From Alphaproteobacteria bacterium (GTDB lineage: Bacteria; Pseudomonadota; Alphaproteobacteria; Rhizobiales; Beijerinckiaceae), in contig VGDT01000006.1 in assembly GCA_016869595.1 (NCBI GenBank), positions 28,213 through 92,212 of the forward strand: a stretch of DNA of 64,000 nucleotides, read 5' to 3'. Positions 1 to 8,564 of this stretch are shown here, in pieces. The notes beneath the pieces were generated by a model, which ran no database searches, was not told the DNA's origin, and was given only the letters and a program-made list of their open reading frames with translations. The first letter of the stretch is position 1, and every line of letters starts with the position of its first letter. Position numbers and translations under genes: made by a program.

Positions 1-48
1 CGCGCTATCCGCATCCGCACCGGCGAAACCGACGCCGACGCGCTTTGA
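1..48 (+). CDS. glnK: PII nitrogen regulatory protein, C-terminal end only
   Basis: The first 48 bases read in frame as [15 protein letters not shown] and a TGA stop. This is nearly identical to the last residues of the complete PII protein encoded at 14409-14747, which end [18 protein letters not shown] proteins are trimeric 2-oxoglutarate/ATP sensors that bind and block the ammonium channel AmtB, whose gene follows 32 bases downstream. Only the C-terminal strand is inside the window, so the T-loop and any uridylylation site cannot be judged. Confidence 0.9.
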   Translation, partial: RAIRIRTGETDADAL

Positions 49-80
49 TCGCCCTGCCGCAACATTAGGAGCTATTGCAC

Positions 81-1556
81 ATGAAACTTCCTTCGCCTCG
101 AAGCGCTTCTGTCGCTTCGGTCATCGCGGGAGCGGCGATCTCGGCCTTTCTGGCCTTTCCGGCCTTCGCCGCGAATGATCCGACGCCCAATCCTGGCGAC
201 ACCGCCTGGATGCTGACCTCGTCGGCCTTGGTGCTGATGATGTCGATCCCCGGCCTCGCGCTCTTTTATGGCGGCCTGGTGCGCGCCAAGAATGCGCTGT
301 CAATTCTCTCGCAAACTTTCGCGATCGTCGCGCTCGTCGGCGTGATCTGGACGATCTACGGCTATTCGCTCGCTTTCGGCGACGGCGGATCGCTCAGCAA
401 TTACATCGGCGGCTTCAACAAGCTGTTCCTGAAAGGCGTGACAGCCGCTTCGAATGCGGCGACCTTCACGCCGGGCCATGTCATTCCGGAATACGCCTAT
501 TTCGTCTTCCAGATGACCTTCGCGATGATCACCCCAGCGCTCATCATCGGCGCCTTTGCGGAGCGCATGAAATTCTCTGCCGTGCTGCTGTTCGTCGCCT
601 TCTGGGTGACGGTCATCTACTTCCCGATCGCGCATTGGGTGTGGGGCGTCGCTGATCCGAACGCTCTGGTCGACGCCGCGACGCAGCTCGCCGCCGCCGG
701 CGACGAAGCGGCGAAAGCGGCCGCGCAGGCGAAGATCGACGAGATCAACGGCGCCGTCGGCTGGCTCGCGGGCAAGGGCGCGCTGGACTTCGCTGGCGGC
801 ACGGTCGTGCACATCAACGCCGGCATCGCGGGTCTTGTCGGCGCGATCATCGTCGGCAAGCGCATCGGCTTCGGCAAGGAGGCCTTGCCGCCGCATTCGC
901 TCACCCTGTCGATGGTCGGCGCCTCATTGCTGTGGGTTGGCTGGTTCGGCTTTAACGCCGGCTCGAATCTCGAAGCGAACGGCACGACGGCGCTCGCCTT
1001 CGTCAACACCATGGTGGCGACGGCGGCTGCGGCGCTCTCCTGGATGATCGTCGAATGGCTGGTGAAGGGCAAACCTTCGATGCTCGGCCTCATCACCGGC
1101 GCAGTCGCAGGCCTCGTCGCGGTGACGCCGGCCTCGGGCTACTCTGGTCCGGTCGGCGCCATCGTTCTTGGCCTCGCCGTTTCGCCGATCTGCCTCTTCT
1201 TCGTCGATTTCGTGAAGAAGATGGCCGGCTACGATGACGCGCTCGACGTGTTCGGCGTGCACTGCATCGGCGGCATCACCGGCGCGCTGGCGACGGGTAT
1301 CTTGGTCAATCCCGATCTCGGCGGCGTCGGCATCACCGACTACACCAATCTGGAAACCTACGCCGGAACATACGACATGGTCACGCAGATGAAGGCGCAG
1401 GGCATCGCCGTCGTCGCGACGCTTCTGTGGTCTGGCGTCGGATCGGCGATCCTCTTCAAGCTCGTCGATATCATCGTCGGTCTGCGGCCGACGCCCGATC
1501 AAGAGCGCGAAGGCCTCGACATCACCGATCACGGCGAGCGCGCTTACAACTACTAA
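81..1556 (+). CDS. amtB: Ammonium transporter AmtB, copy 1
   Basis: Inner-membrane trimeric ammonium channel of the Amt/Rh family, about 491 aa, with a cleavable-looking signal peptide (residues 1-30, ending AFA) and eleven predicted membrane segments. The two pore histidines lie in the family motifs AHWVWG and DVFGVHCIGG. An Ala-rich insertion (about residues 200-225, AAAGDEAAKAAAQAK) sits in an extramembrane loop and is absent from the second copy at 14781. I prefer ATG 81 over the in-frame TTG at 75 because AGGAG at 67-71 is 9 bases from ATG 81 and only 3 from the TTG. It follows a glnK gene, the usual glnK-amtB operon in which GlnK closes the channel when nitrogen is plentiful. Confidence 0.95.
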   Translation: MKLPSPRSASVASVIAGAAISAFLAFPAFAANDPTPNPGDTAWMLTSSALVLMMSIPGLALFYGGLVRAKNALSILSQTFAIVALVGVIWTIYGYSLAFGDGGSLSNYIGGFNKLFLKGVTAASNAATFTPGHVIPEYAYFVFQMTFAMITPALIIGAFAERMKFSAVLLFVAFWVTVIYFPIAHWVWGVADPNALVDAATQLAAAGDEAAKAAAQAKIDEINGAVGWLAGKGALDFAGGTVVHINAGIAGLVGAIIVGKRIGFGKEALPPHSLTLSMVGASLLWVGWFGFNAGSNLEANGTTALAFVNTMVATAAAALSWMIVEWLVKGKPSMLGLITGAVAGLVAVTPASGYSGPVGAIVLGLAVSPICLFFVDFVKKMAGYDDALDVFGVHCIGGITGALATGILVNPDLGGVGITDYTNLETYAGTYDMVTQMKAQGIAVVATLLWSGVGSAILFKLVDIIVGLRPTPDQEREGLDITDHGERAYNY

Positions 1557-1579
1557 AGCTTAGTCTCCTGACGCGATGC

Positions 1580-1611
1580 GAAACGGCGCCCACGGGCGCC
1601 GTTTCTTTTTT
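1580..1611 (+). terminator. Rho-independent terminator after amtB
   Basis: A perfect 11-bp stem (GAAACGGCGCC with GGCGCCGTTTC) around a four-base loop, followed directly by six T residues. It lies 24 bases past the amtB stop codon and closes the glnK-amtB operon. Confidence 0.92.
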
Positions 1612-1636
1612 GTGGCAAGGCGCAACGCTTACCGCC

Positions 1637-1663
1637 CCTCTCCCCGCGATGAGCGGGGAGAGG
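1637..1663. repeat. Palindromic repeat, CCTCTCCCCGC family
   Basis: Inverted arms CCTCTCCCCGC (1637-1647) and GCGGGGAGAGG (1653-1663) form a hairpin just upstream of the DUF559 gene. The same arms recur at 2094-2117, about 36921-36963 and 37266-37306, and a variant occurs at 2230-2277. It is an interspersed palindromic element of the kind common in Hyphomicrobiales; no coding role is visible. Confidence 0.85.
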
Positions 1664-1702
1664 TAAGGTGAGGGGCCAAGTGATTAGCGAAGCGAACGAC
1701 GC

Positions 1703-2224
1703 ATGCGAGGCCTCCGCATACTTGAAACGCGCCGCGCCCGCGCATTACGGCGTGACGCCACAAGCGCCGAGCGAATCCTATGGAGGCGCGTCCAGAACCG
1801 GGCGATCGGCGGATTCAAATTCGTGCGACAGGCGCCAGTCGGTCCTTACATCGCAGATTTCCTGTGTCGGCAACGCAGCCTCATAGTTGAAATCGACGGC
1901 GAAACTCATTCGAGCACGGCCGAGATCGCGCGCGACGCTATGCGAACCGCATTCCTTGAAGCGAACGGCTATCGCCTCATTCGTTTCAACAATGCGCAGC
2001 TCTATGAAAATATCGAGGCGGTCATCGAAGCCATCTTGGATGCGCTTCACGAGACTGAACAGATTTGCGCTAATCGCCCAGCCCCTCACCTCACCTCTCC
2101 CCGCAAGCGGGGAGAGGGAGCGGCAGGCGCTTCATCCTTAGCTCATCGCCTTGGACAGGAAGCGGCGACTGTGTCTCCCCCTTGCGGGGAGGTCGCGACG
2201 CGAGGCGGCGCGGGTGGGAGGTAA
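1703..2224 (+). CDS. DUF559 endonuclease-like protein with repeat-derived tail
   Basis: Residues about 10-125 match the DUF559 family, which shares the fold of very-short-patch-repair (Vsr) and restriction nucleases. Visible landmarks are an N-terminal SAERILWRRV helix, FKFVRQAPVGPYIADFLC and IVEIDGETHS (the acidic residues expected of a nuclease core), then GYRLIRFNN. The biochemical activity of DUF559 proteins is not firmly established. The last 45 or so residues are encoded by the palindromic repeats at 2094-2277, so the ancestral stop was probably earlier and the tail was acquired by repeat insertion. The ribosome binding site is weak and the start at 1703 is moderately certain. Confidence 0.8.
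   Translation: MRGLRILETRRARALRRDATSAERILWRRVQNRAIGGFKFVRQAPVGPYIADFLCRQRSLIVEIDGETHSSTAEIARDAMRTAFLEANGYRLIRFNNAQLYENIEAVIEAILDALHETEQICANRPAPHLTSPRKRGEGAAGASSLAHRLGQEAATVSPPCGEVATRGGAGGR
2094..2117. repeat. Palindromic repeat, CCTCTCCCCGC family
   Basis: Perfect 11-bp arms around AA. It lies inside the 3' part of the DUF559 reading frame and is translated there as TSPRKRGEG. Confidence 0.85.
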
Positions 2225-2229
2225 GTCGG

Positions 2230-2277
2230 CCCCTCACCCGGTCGCTCCGCGACCACCCTCTCCCATCGGGAGAGGGT
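2230..2277. repeat. Composite palindromic repeat
   Basis: Two adjacent hairpins: GGTCGC/GCGACC near 2242-2256 and CCCTCTCCC/GGGAGAGGG at about 2258-2276, preceded at 2173-2190 by a half element (CTCCCCCTTGCGGGGAG). It fills the gap between the DUF559 gene and the metallophosphatase gene. Confidence 0.75.
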
Positions 2278-2362
2278 TAGCGCACGTCCCGGACGTATTG
2301 CCCTCGTCATCGAGCGACGGCAACATGCGCGCCCTTCGATATTTCCAGATGGGCGAAGACAA

Positions 2363-3865
2363 ATGTTTCGAAATATTGGACGCGCTTTCTTTATTGCCGC
2401 GATCGTCGGATTCGCTTTCGCCCTTCCCGCCCACGCCGGCGAGCGCATCGTCAATCTCACCTTCGTCGTCTTCAGCGACATCTATGAAATGGCTGAAAGG
2501 GACGGACGCGGCGGCTTCGCCCGCGTCGCTGGCGCGTTCAAAGCCGAGCGCGCGAAAGCGAAAAACATCATCGTCGCGCTTGCCGGCGACACGCTGTCGC
2601 CTTCGCTCACGTCGAGCGTCGATAAGGGCGCGCATATCATCGACCTTCTCAACCGCGTTGGCCTGGATGTGTTCACGCCCGGCAATCACGAGTTCGATTT
2701 CGGCGAGGCGGTTTTTTACCAGCGCATGAGCGAAGCGAAATTCGCCCTGCTCGCCGCAAATCTCCGCGACGCCTCGGACCATCCCCTGCCCGGTTTCGCC
2801 GACAGCAAAATCATCGATGTTGACGGCGTGAAGATCGGCCTTTTCGGCCTGACCGATGACGAAGCCGCGAGAAGATCGAGTCCCGGGACTCTGAAACTTC
2901 TGCCGGCGATCGAGACCGCAAAACTTCAGGCGCAGGCGCTGCGCGACGCCGGCGCCGACCTCATCGTCGTGATTACGCATTCCGAGTGGCAGGACGATCT
3001 GCGTCTCATGAAGCTCGGACCGATCGACATCGTTCTGTCCGGGCACGACCATAATCTCCTTGTCGCCTACGACGGACGCGCCGCGATCGGCGAGACTCAG
3101 GCCGACGGCGTCAATCTCGTCGCGATTGATGTTGAAATCCGCGTCAACGCCGAGGGCAAGACTCGCTGGAGCCCGAGGTTTCGCATCATCGACACCGCCG
3201 ACGCGGCGCCCGACGCCGCGATTGCGGAGAGCGTGGCGCAATATCAAGCTGCAGTCGACAAGGCGCTCGACATCGACATCGGCGTGACAAAGACGCCGCT
3301 CGACAGCCGCAAGACGAGCGTTCGCACGCAGGAGACGGCGATCGGCGATTTTTTCACCGATGCGATGCGCGCCGCGACTGGCGCCGACGTCGCGATCCTC
3401 AATGGCGGCGGCATACGCGGGAATCGGAGCTACGCGCCCGGAACCAAACTGACGCGTAAGGACGTCGCCAGGGAGCTGCCGTTCAACGATAAGGTCGTGA
3501 CTTTAGAGCTTTCGGGCGCCGATCTGCGCGCGGCCTTGGAGAACGCCGTGTGGATGATCGATAAGGACGGCGGCCGCTTCGGGCAGATTTCCGGCGCCCG
3601 AATCGTCGTGCGGCGCGACGCGGTTCCCGGATCGCGCCTTCTATCGATCGAGATCGGCGGCAAACCGCTCGACGATGCAAAGCTCTATAAAGTCGCGACC
3701 ACCGATTTTCTCGCGCACGGCAAGGACGGCTATGTTGCGCTCACGCGCGGCAAGCCGCTCATCAGCGAACTTGAAGGACCGCTGCTGACGAGCGTCGTTG
3801 CCGAGGCAGTTGAAAAGGCCGGCGCAATTGCGCCTGCGGTCGACGGCCGCATCAGAATCGAGTGA
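2363..3865 (+). CDS. Exported 5'-nucleotidase / UDP-sugar hydrolase family protein
   Basis: 500-aa protein with a signal peptide (residues 1-25, ending AHA), an N-terminal calcineurin-like metallophosphatase domain (about 30-260) and a C-terminal 5'-nucleotidase substrate-binding domain (about 290-490). Metal-site motifs seen are SDIYEM (D39), GDTLSPS (D76), GNHEFDFG (108-114), THSEW and GHDHN. Tyr41 stands where many relatives have the metal-binding His of the D-x-H motif. The C-terminal domain has the NGGGIRG and KDGY signatures. By family it releases phosphate from nucleotides in the periplasm. It is convergent with the next gene and the two stop codons are directly adjacent. Confidence 0.88.
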   Translation: MFRNIGRAFFIAAIVGFAFALPAHAGERIVNLTFVVFSDIYEMAERDGRGGFARVAGAFKAERAKAKNIIVALAGDTLSPSLTSSVDKGAHIIDLLNRVGLDVFTPGNHEFDFGEAVFYQRMSEAKFALLAANLRDASDHPLPGFADSKIIDVDGVKIGLFGLTDDEAARRSSPGTLKLLPAIETAKLQAQALRDAGADLIVVITHSEWQDDLRLMKLGPIDIVLSGHDHNLLVAYDGRAAIGETQADGVNLVAIDVEIRVNAEGKTRWSPRFRIIDTADAAPDAAIAESVAQYQAAVDKALDIDIGVTKTPLDSRKTSVRTQETAIGDFFTDAMRAATGADVAILNGGGIRGNRSYAPGTKLTRKDVARELPFNDKVVTLELSGADLRAALENAVWMIDKDGGRFGQISGARIVVRRDAVPGSRLLSIEIGGKPLDDAKLYKVATTDFLAHGKDGYVALTRGKPLISELEGPLLTSVVAEAVEKAGAIAPAVDGRIRIE

Positions 3866-5314
3866 TCAAAGTCCGCCGAGGCACACATATTTGATCTCGA
3901 TATAGTCATCGACGCCGTAGCGCGATCCTTCGCGTCCAAGGCCCGAATGTTTCACTCCGCCGAAAGGCGCCACTTCGGTCGAAATGAGCGTTTCGTTGAC
4001 GCCGACCATGCCAAATTCCAACTGCTCGGCGACGCGGATGACGCGGGCGACATCGCGACTATAGAAATACGCCGCGAGGCCGTAAGGCGTGGCGTTAGCG
4101 AGGCGCACCGCTTCGGCTTCAGTTTCAAATGAAATGAGCGGCGCAACGGGACCAAATGTCTCCTCATTGAAGATGAGCGCGTCGGCCGGCACATTGGCGA
4201 GCACCGTCGGCTGAAAGAAAGCGCCGCCGAGCGCGTGGCGGGCGCCGCCGGTGAGAACCTTTGCGCCATGGGCGATGGCGTCGGCGACGTGACGCTCAAC
4301 CTTTTCAACCGCCGCTTCTTCGATCAACGGGCCGATGGCGACGCCATCCTGAGTCCCATCGCCGACCTTCAGCGCGCTCGCCGCAGCCGCAAGCTTCTCG
4401 GCGAAGGCGTCGATGATCGACGCGTGAACGATAATGCGGTTCGCCGAAACGCAGGTCTGGCCGCTATTGCGATATTTCGTTGCGACGGCGCCCGCGACCG
4501 CGCGATCGAGATCGGCGTCTTCAAAGATGATGAGCGGCGCGTTGCCGCCAAGCTCCATCGAACATTTCTGGATGTTCTCGGCCGCCTGTCGCAGCAAGAT
4601 CTTGCCGACTTCGGTCGAACCGGTGAAGGTCAGCTTGCGCACGAGAGGATTCTTGGTGAATTCGAGTCCGACCGGCGCGGGGTCTTTCGCCGTCACCACA
4701 TTGATCACGCCAGAGGGCGCGCCAGCGCGCTCGGCAAGCTCCGCCAGCGCGAGCGCCGAAAAGGGCGTGAGCTCCGCAGGCTTCACCACCATTGTGCAGC
4801 CTGCGCCGAGCGCCGCGCCAACCTTGCGCGCAAACATGGCGGAGGGGAAATTCCATGGCGTGATCGCGGCCGTGACGCCGATCGCCTGTTTGAAGACGAG
4901 CAGGCGACGATCGGTGGGACCAGGTATGACGTCGCCGTAAATGCGCCGTCCCTCTTCCGCGAACCATTCGATGAAACTGGCGGCATAGGCGATTTCGCCG
5001 CGCGCCTCCGCAAGCGGCTTGCCCATTTCCGCCGTGATGATGCGCGCCAGCCGTTCCTGATCGGCCATGATCAGTTCGAACCAACGGCGCATGATGTGTG
5101 CGCGCTCCTTGGCGGCGCGGTCGCGCCAGCTTGGCAGCGCTCGTGCGCAAGATTCAATCGCGCGGTGCGTCTCTGCGACGCCCATGTCGGGAACTTGGCC
5201 GATGATCTCGCCAGTAGCCGGATTATTAACGGCGAAGGTTGCGCCGTTTTCGGCGCTGACCCAAGCGCCGCCAATAAAACCCTGCTCGCGAAGGCCGAGG
5301 CTGACTGAATCCAT
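3866..5314 (-). CDS. gabD: NAD(P)-dependent succinate-semialdehyde dehydrogenase
   Basis: 482-aa aldehyde dehydrogenase superfamily enzyme. The GabD-like features are PWNFPSAMFARK, the catalytic glutamate in MELGGNAP, the catalytic cysteine in NSGQTCVSANR, and NEETFGPVAP. Members oxidise succinate semialdehyde to succinate in the GABA shunt; related semialdehydes remain possible substrates. I prefer the second ATG (5314) because AGGGG ends 9 bases before it and directly abuts the first ATG (5323). The gene is transcribed alone and diverges from the peptide-importer genes across a 159-base gap. Confidence 0.9.
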   Translation of the reverse strand: MDSVSLGLREQGFIGGAWVSAENGATFAVNNPATGEIIGQVPDMGVAETHRAIESCARALPSWRDRAAKERAHIMRRWFELIMADQERLARIITAEMGKPLAEARGEIAYAASFIEWFAEEGRRIYGDVIPGPTDRRLLVFKQAIGVTAAITPWNFPSAMFARKVGAALGAGCTMVVKPAELTPFSALALAELAERAGAPSGVINVVTAKDPAPVGLEFTKNPLVRKLTFTGSTEVGKILLRQAAENIQKCSMELGGNAPLIIFEDADLDRAVAGAVATKYRNSGQTCVSANRIIVHASIIDAFAEKLAAAASALKVGDGTQDGVAIGPLIEEAAVEKVERHVADAIAHGAKVLTGGARHALGGAFFQPTVLANVPADALIFNEETFGPVAPLISFETEAEAVRLANATPYGLAAYFYSRDVARVIRVAEQLEFGMVGVNETLISTEVAPFGGVKHSGLGREGSRYGVDDYIEIKYVCLGGL

Positions 5315-5473
5315 TTTCAACATCCCCTAGCGCTCTTGTGCCGCATTTTTGCTAGAAAGAGCCAAAGCGGCGTGACGGCTCCTTAAAGGATCGCTGGCGA
5401 ACCCGCAAAAAACCGACATAATTGCAGCTCATGGGCAGCGGCCGGCCGCGCCCCCTCCGCCTGAGGTAACTTT

Positions 5474-7384
5474 TTGGCTCATTCCAAGATCGTCGATCTG
5501 ACGCGCATTCGTCTCTCCCGTCGCTCTATTATCGGCGCCGGCGCCGCAACCCTGTTGACGCCGCGCGCGCTAGCCAAGCCGGACGCGCCTGCCGCCGCCT
5601 CGAACCGCTTCGGCGCTCTCGCGCCGGGCGAGACCGAGAGCCATGGGCTTTCCACGTTCGGCGACCTTGCCGAGCCGACCGACTTCAAACATTTCGGCTA
5701 CGTCAATCCGAAAGCGCCAAAGGGCGGAACATTGGCGCTGTCGCCGGCGAGCCCCACCTACGACAGTTTCAACGCCTATGTATTGCGCGGCAATCCCGCG
5801 ACAGGCATGTCGCTCGTCTTCGACAGCCTGATGAACCAAAGCCTCGATGAGCGCGACGCTTATTATGGACTCGTCGCGAAGAAGGTGCGCATCTCTGCAG
5901 ATAAGCTCACTTACGCTTTCCTCTTGCGTAAAGAAGCGCGCTTTTACGACGGCTCGCCGCTCACGGCGCATGACGCCGCCTTTTCGCTCAACATCCTCAA
6001 GAGCAAGGGCCACCCTGTCATCAGCCAATCGCTACGCGATCTCGAAACCGCGGAAGCGGAGGCGGACGATGTTCTTGTCGTGCGCTTCGCGCCGGGCCGC
6101 ACACGCGATCTGCCGGTAAGCGTCGTCGGCCAACCGATCTTCTCGCGCGCCTATTATAAGGACCGCGACTTCGAGGCGACAACGTTGGAGCCGCCGCTTG
6201 GGTCTGGGCCTTACAAGGTTGGCGCCTTCGAGCAGGGCCGCTTCATCGCCTATCATCGAAATCCCGATTATTGGGCAAAGGACCTTCCTGTCGCCCTGGG
6301 GCAAGGCAACTTCGATGTCATCCGCTTCGAATACTTCGGCGACAGTCAGGTCGCCTTCGAGGCGTTCAAGGCCGGCGCGTTCACGGAACGCGAGGAAAAT
6401 ATCGCCCGCGTCTGGGCGACGGGCTATGATTTTCCTGCCTTCAAGGACGGCCGCGTCAAGCGCACGACAACGCCGAACAACAATATTCCGCAGATCCAGG
6501 GATGGTTCTTCAACACACGACGCAAGATCTTCAAGGATCCGCGCGTGCGTGAAGCGATCGGCTACGCCTTCGACTATGAATGGACAAGCCGCAACCTGAT
6601 GTATGACGCCTATAGGCGAATTTCATCCTACTTCGAAAATTCCGAGCTCGAAGCGAAGGGACTGCCGAGCGAACAGGAAAAGGCCCTGCTCGAGCCCTAT
6701 CGCGCCGATCTTCCCGCGGAAGTTTTTGGTGAGCCCTTTGTCGCGCCTGTCTCTGACGGCTCGGGACAGGACCGCAGCCTCCTAAAAAAGGCGAATGATC
6801 TTTTTGTCGCCGCCGGCTGCACGCGCAAGGACGGCGTTCTCTGCCTGCCCGACGGAACGCCGCTTGAATTCGAGTTTCTCGACAATTCGAGCGTCTTCGA
6901 ACGGCATACACAGCCCTTCATCAAGAATTTGAAGCTTCTTGGCGTCACCGCGCGCATCCGCGTCGTCGACGCCGCGCAATATAAGAAGCGCGTCGAGGAC
7001 TTCGACTTCGATATTATTCATGACGTGCTGCTCATGAGCTGGAATCCGGGTGAGGAGCTTCGCGCCTATTTCAGCTCGCAGACGGCCGATATGCCCGGTT
7101 CGCGCAATTTGACGGGCGTCTCGAATCCGGCAATCGACGCGCTCGTCGAAAAAGCCCTTCAGGCGCAAACGCGCGAAGAGCTCGTCATTTGTTGCCGGGC
7201 GCTCGACCGCGCCTTGCGCTCGCAGCGCTACTGGGTTCCCCATTGGTATAATCCGGTGCATCGCTTCGCCTATTGGGATCTATTTGGCCAGCCGGAGCGG
7301 GCGCCGAAGTTCGACACGGGCGTGCTGTGGACCTGGTGGTGGGACGACGACAAGGCGCGCAAGATCAACTTCGCTGGGCGCTAA
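5474..7384 (+). CDS. yejA: Periplasmic peptide-binding protein of a Yej-type importer
   Basis: 636-aa extracellular solute-binding protein, family 5. A twin-arginine signal (SRRSIIGAGAATLLTPRALA, about residues 16-35) points to Tat export. The mature protein has the FKHFGYVNPKAPKGGTL opening typical of YejA-like proteins and the conserved ARFYDGSPLTAHD segment. The start is a TTG with GAGG 7 bases upstream. It is the first gene of a four-gene operon. By homology the system imports oligopeptides, including microcin C-type compounds in enterobacteria; the natural ligand here is unknown. Confidence 0.92.
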   Translation: MAHSKIVDLTRIRLSRRSIIGAGAATLLTPRALAKPDAPAAASNRFGALAPGETESHGLSTFGDLAEPTDFKHFGYVNPKAPKGGTLALSPASPTYDSFNAYVLRGNPATGMSLVFDSLMNQSLDERDAYYGLVAKKVRISADKLTYAFLLRKEARFYDGSPLTAHDAAFSLNILKSKGHPVISQSLRDLETAEAEADDVLVVRFAPGRTRDLPVSVVGQPIFSRAYYKDRDFEATTLEPPLGSGPYKVGAFEQGRFIAYHRNPDYWAKDLPVALGQGNFDVIRFEYFGDSQVAFEAFKAGAFTEREENIARVWATGYDFPAFKDGRVKRTTTPNNNIPQIQGWFFNTRRKIFKDPRVREAIGYAFDYEWTSRNLMYDAYRRISSYFENSELEAKGLPSEQEKALLEPYRADLPAEVFGEPFVAPVSDGSGQDRSLLKKANDLFVAAGCTRKDGVLCLPDGTPLEFEFLDNSSVFERHTQPFIKNLKLLGVTARIRVVDAAQYKKRVEDFDFDIIHDVLLMSWNPGEELRAYFSSQTADMPGSRNLTGVSNPAIDALVEKALQAQTREELVICCRALDRALRSQRYWVPHWYNPVHRFAYWDLFGQPERAPKFDTGVLWTWWWDDDKARKINFAGR

Positions 7385-7451
7385 AAATGATCTTTTCGCA
7401 TGATGCGAGGCCGTCGGACACGACGCCGATGCAAGAAAACGTGAGAGCTTA

Positions 7452-8564
7452 ATGGGAGCCTATATCGCCCGCCGCGTGCTGCTGATGATCCCGACGATCC
7501 TCGGCATCATGCTCATCTCCTTCGCCATCGTGCAGTTCGCGCCGGGGGGACCGGTGGAACGCATCATCGCGCAACTGCAAGGTTTCGACGTCGGCGCGAC
7601 CGGACGCTTTTCCGGCGGCGGCGGTGACGTGGGACAAGGCGGCGCGAGCCAGACAGGCACGATGGCCGCTGAAACCGCCTCAAAATATCGCGGCGCTCAG
7701 GGGCTTGATCCGAAATTCATCGCGGAACTCGAGAAGCAGTTCGGCTTCGACAAGCCGGCCTGGGAGCGCTTCCTGCTGATGGTGAAGAATTATGCGATGT
7801 TCGACTTCGGCCGCAGTTATTTTCGCGACGAAAGCGTCATCAAGCTTATCGGCGAGAAGCTTCCCGTCTCGATTTCGCTCGGTCTGTGGATGACGCTTCT
7901 CTCTTATTCGATCTCGATTCCGCTCGGCATCGCCAAAGCGGTGCGCGACGGAACGAAATTCGACATGTGGACGTCGAACGCCGTCATCATCGGCTACGCC
8001 ATTCCGAGTTTTCTTTTCGCGATGCTGCTCATCGTGCTCTTCGCTGGCGGCTCCTTCTGGCAGATTTTTCCGCTACGCGGCCTGACCTCGGACGATTTCT
8101 GGCAGCTCTCGCTCTTTGACAAGGTGAAGGATTACCTCTGGCACATCATTCTGCCCGTCACTGCAATGACGCTTGGCGCCTTCGCGACGCAGACCTTTCT
8201 GACAAAGAATTCTTTCCTCGATGAAATCCGCAAGCAATATGTGCAGACGGCGCGCATGAAGGGCCTCACCGAGCGGCGCGTGCTCTATGGGCATGTGTTT
8301 CGCAACGCCATGCTGATCGTCATCGCCGGCTTCCCTGGCGCCTTTGTGCACGCCTTTCTCACCGGCTCGGTGCTGATCGAAACGATCTTCTCGCTCGACG
8401 GACTCGGCTATCTCTCCTTCGAGAGCATCGTCAACCGCGACTATCCGGTCGTCTTCGCCAATCTCTACATCTTTGCGTTGCTCGGACTTGTGGTGAATCT
8501 CATTTCCGATCTCACCTATACTTGGATCGATCCACGCATCGATTTCGAAACGCGCGAGGTATGA
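7452..8564 (+). CDS. yejB: Peptide ABC transporter permease YejB
   Basis: 370-aa inner-membrane permease. The N-terminal YIARRVLLMIPTILGIM segment and the long Gly-rich periplasmic loop (about 55-75) before the permease domain are characteristic of YejB. The permease domain carries about five further membrane helices and ends with TWIDPRIDFETR, typical of DppB/YejB proteins. It probably pairs with YejE to form the translocation pore. Its stop overlaps the downstream start, which indicates translational coupling. Confidence 0.93.
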   Translation: MGAYIARRVLLMIPTILGIMLISFAIVQFAPGGPVERIIAQLQGFDVGATGRFSGGGGDVGQGGASQTGTMAAETASKYRGAQGLDPKFIAELEKQFGFDKPAWERFLLMVKNYAMFDFGRSYFRDESVIKLIGEKLPVSISLGLWMTLLSYSISIPLGIAKAVRDGTKFDMWTSNAVIIGYAIPSFLFAMLLIVLFAGGSFWQIFPLRGLTSDDFWQLSLFDKVKDYLWHIILPVTAMTLGAFATQTFLTKNSFLDEIRKQYVQTARMKGLTERRVLYGHVFRNAMLIVIAGFPGAFVHAFLTGSVLIETIFSLDGLGYLSFESIVNRDYPVVFANLYIFALLGLVVNLISDLTYTWIDPRIDFETREV

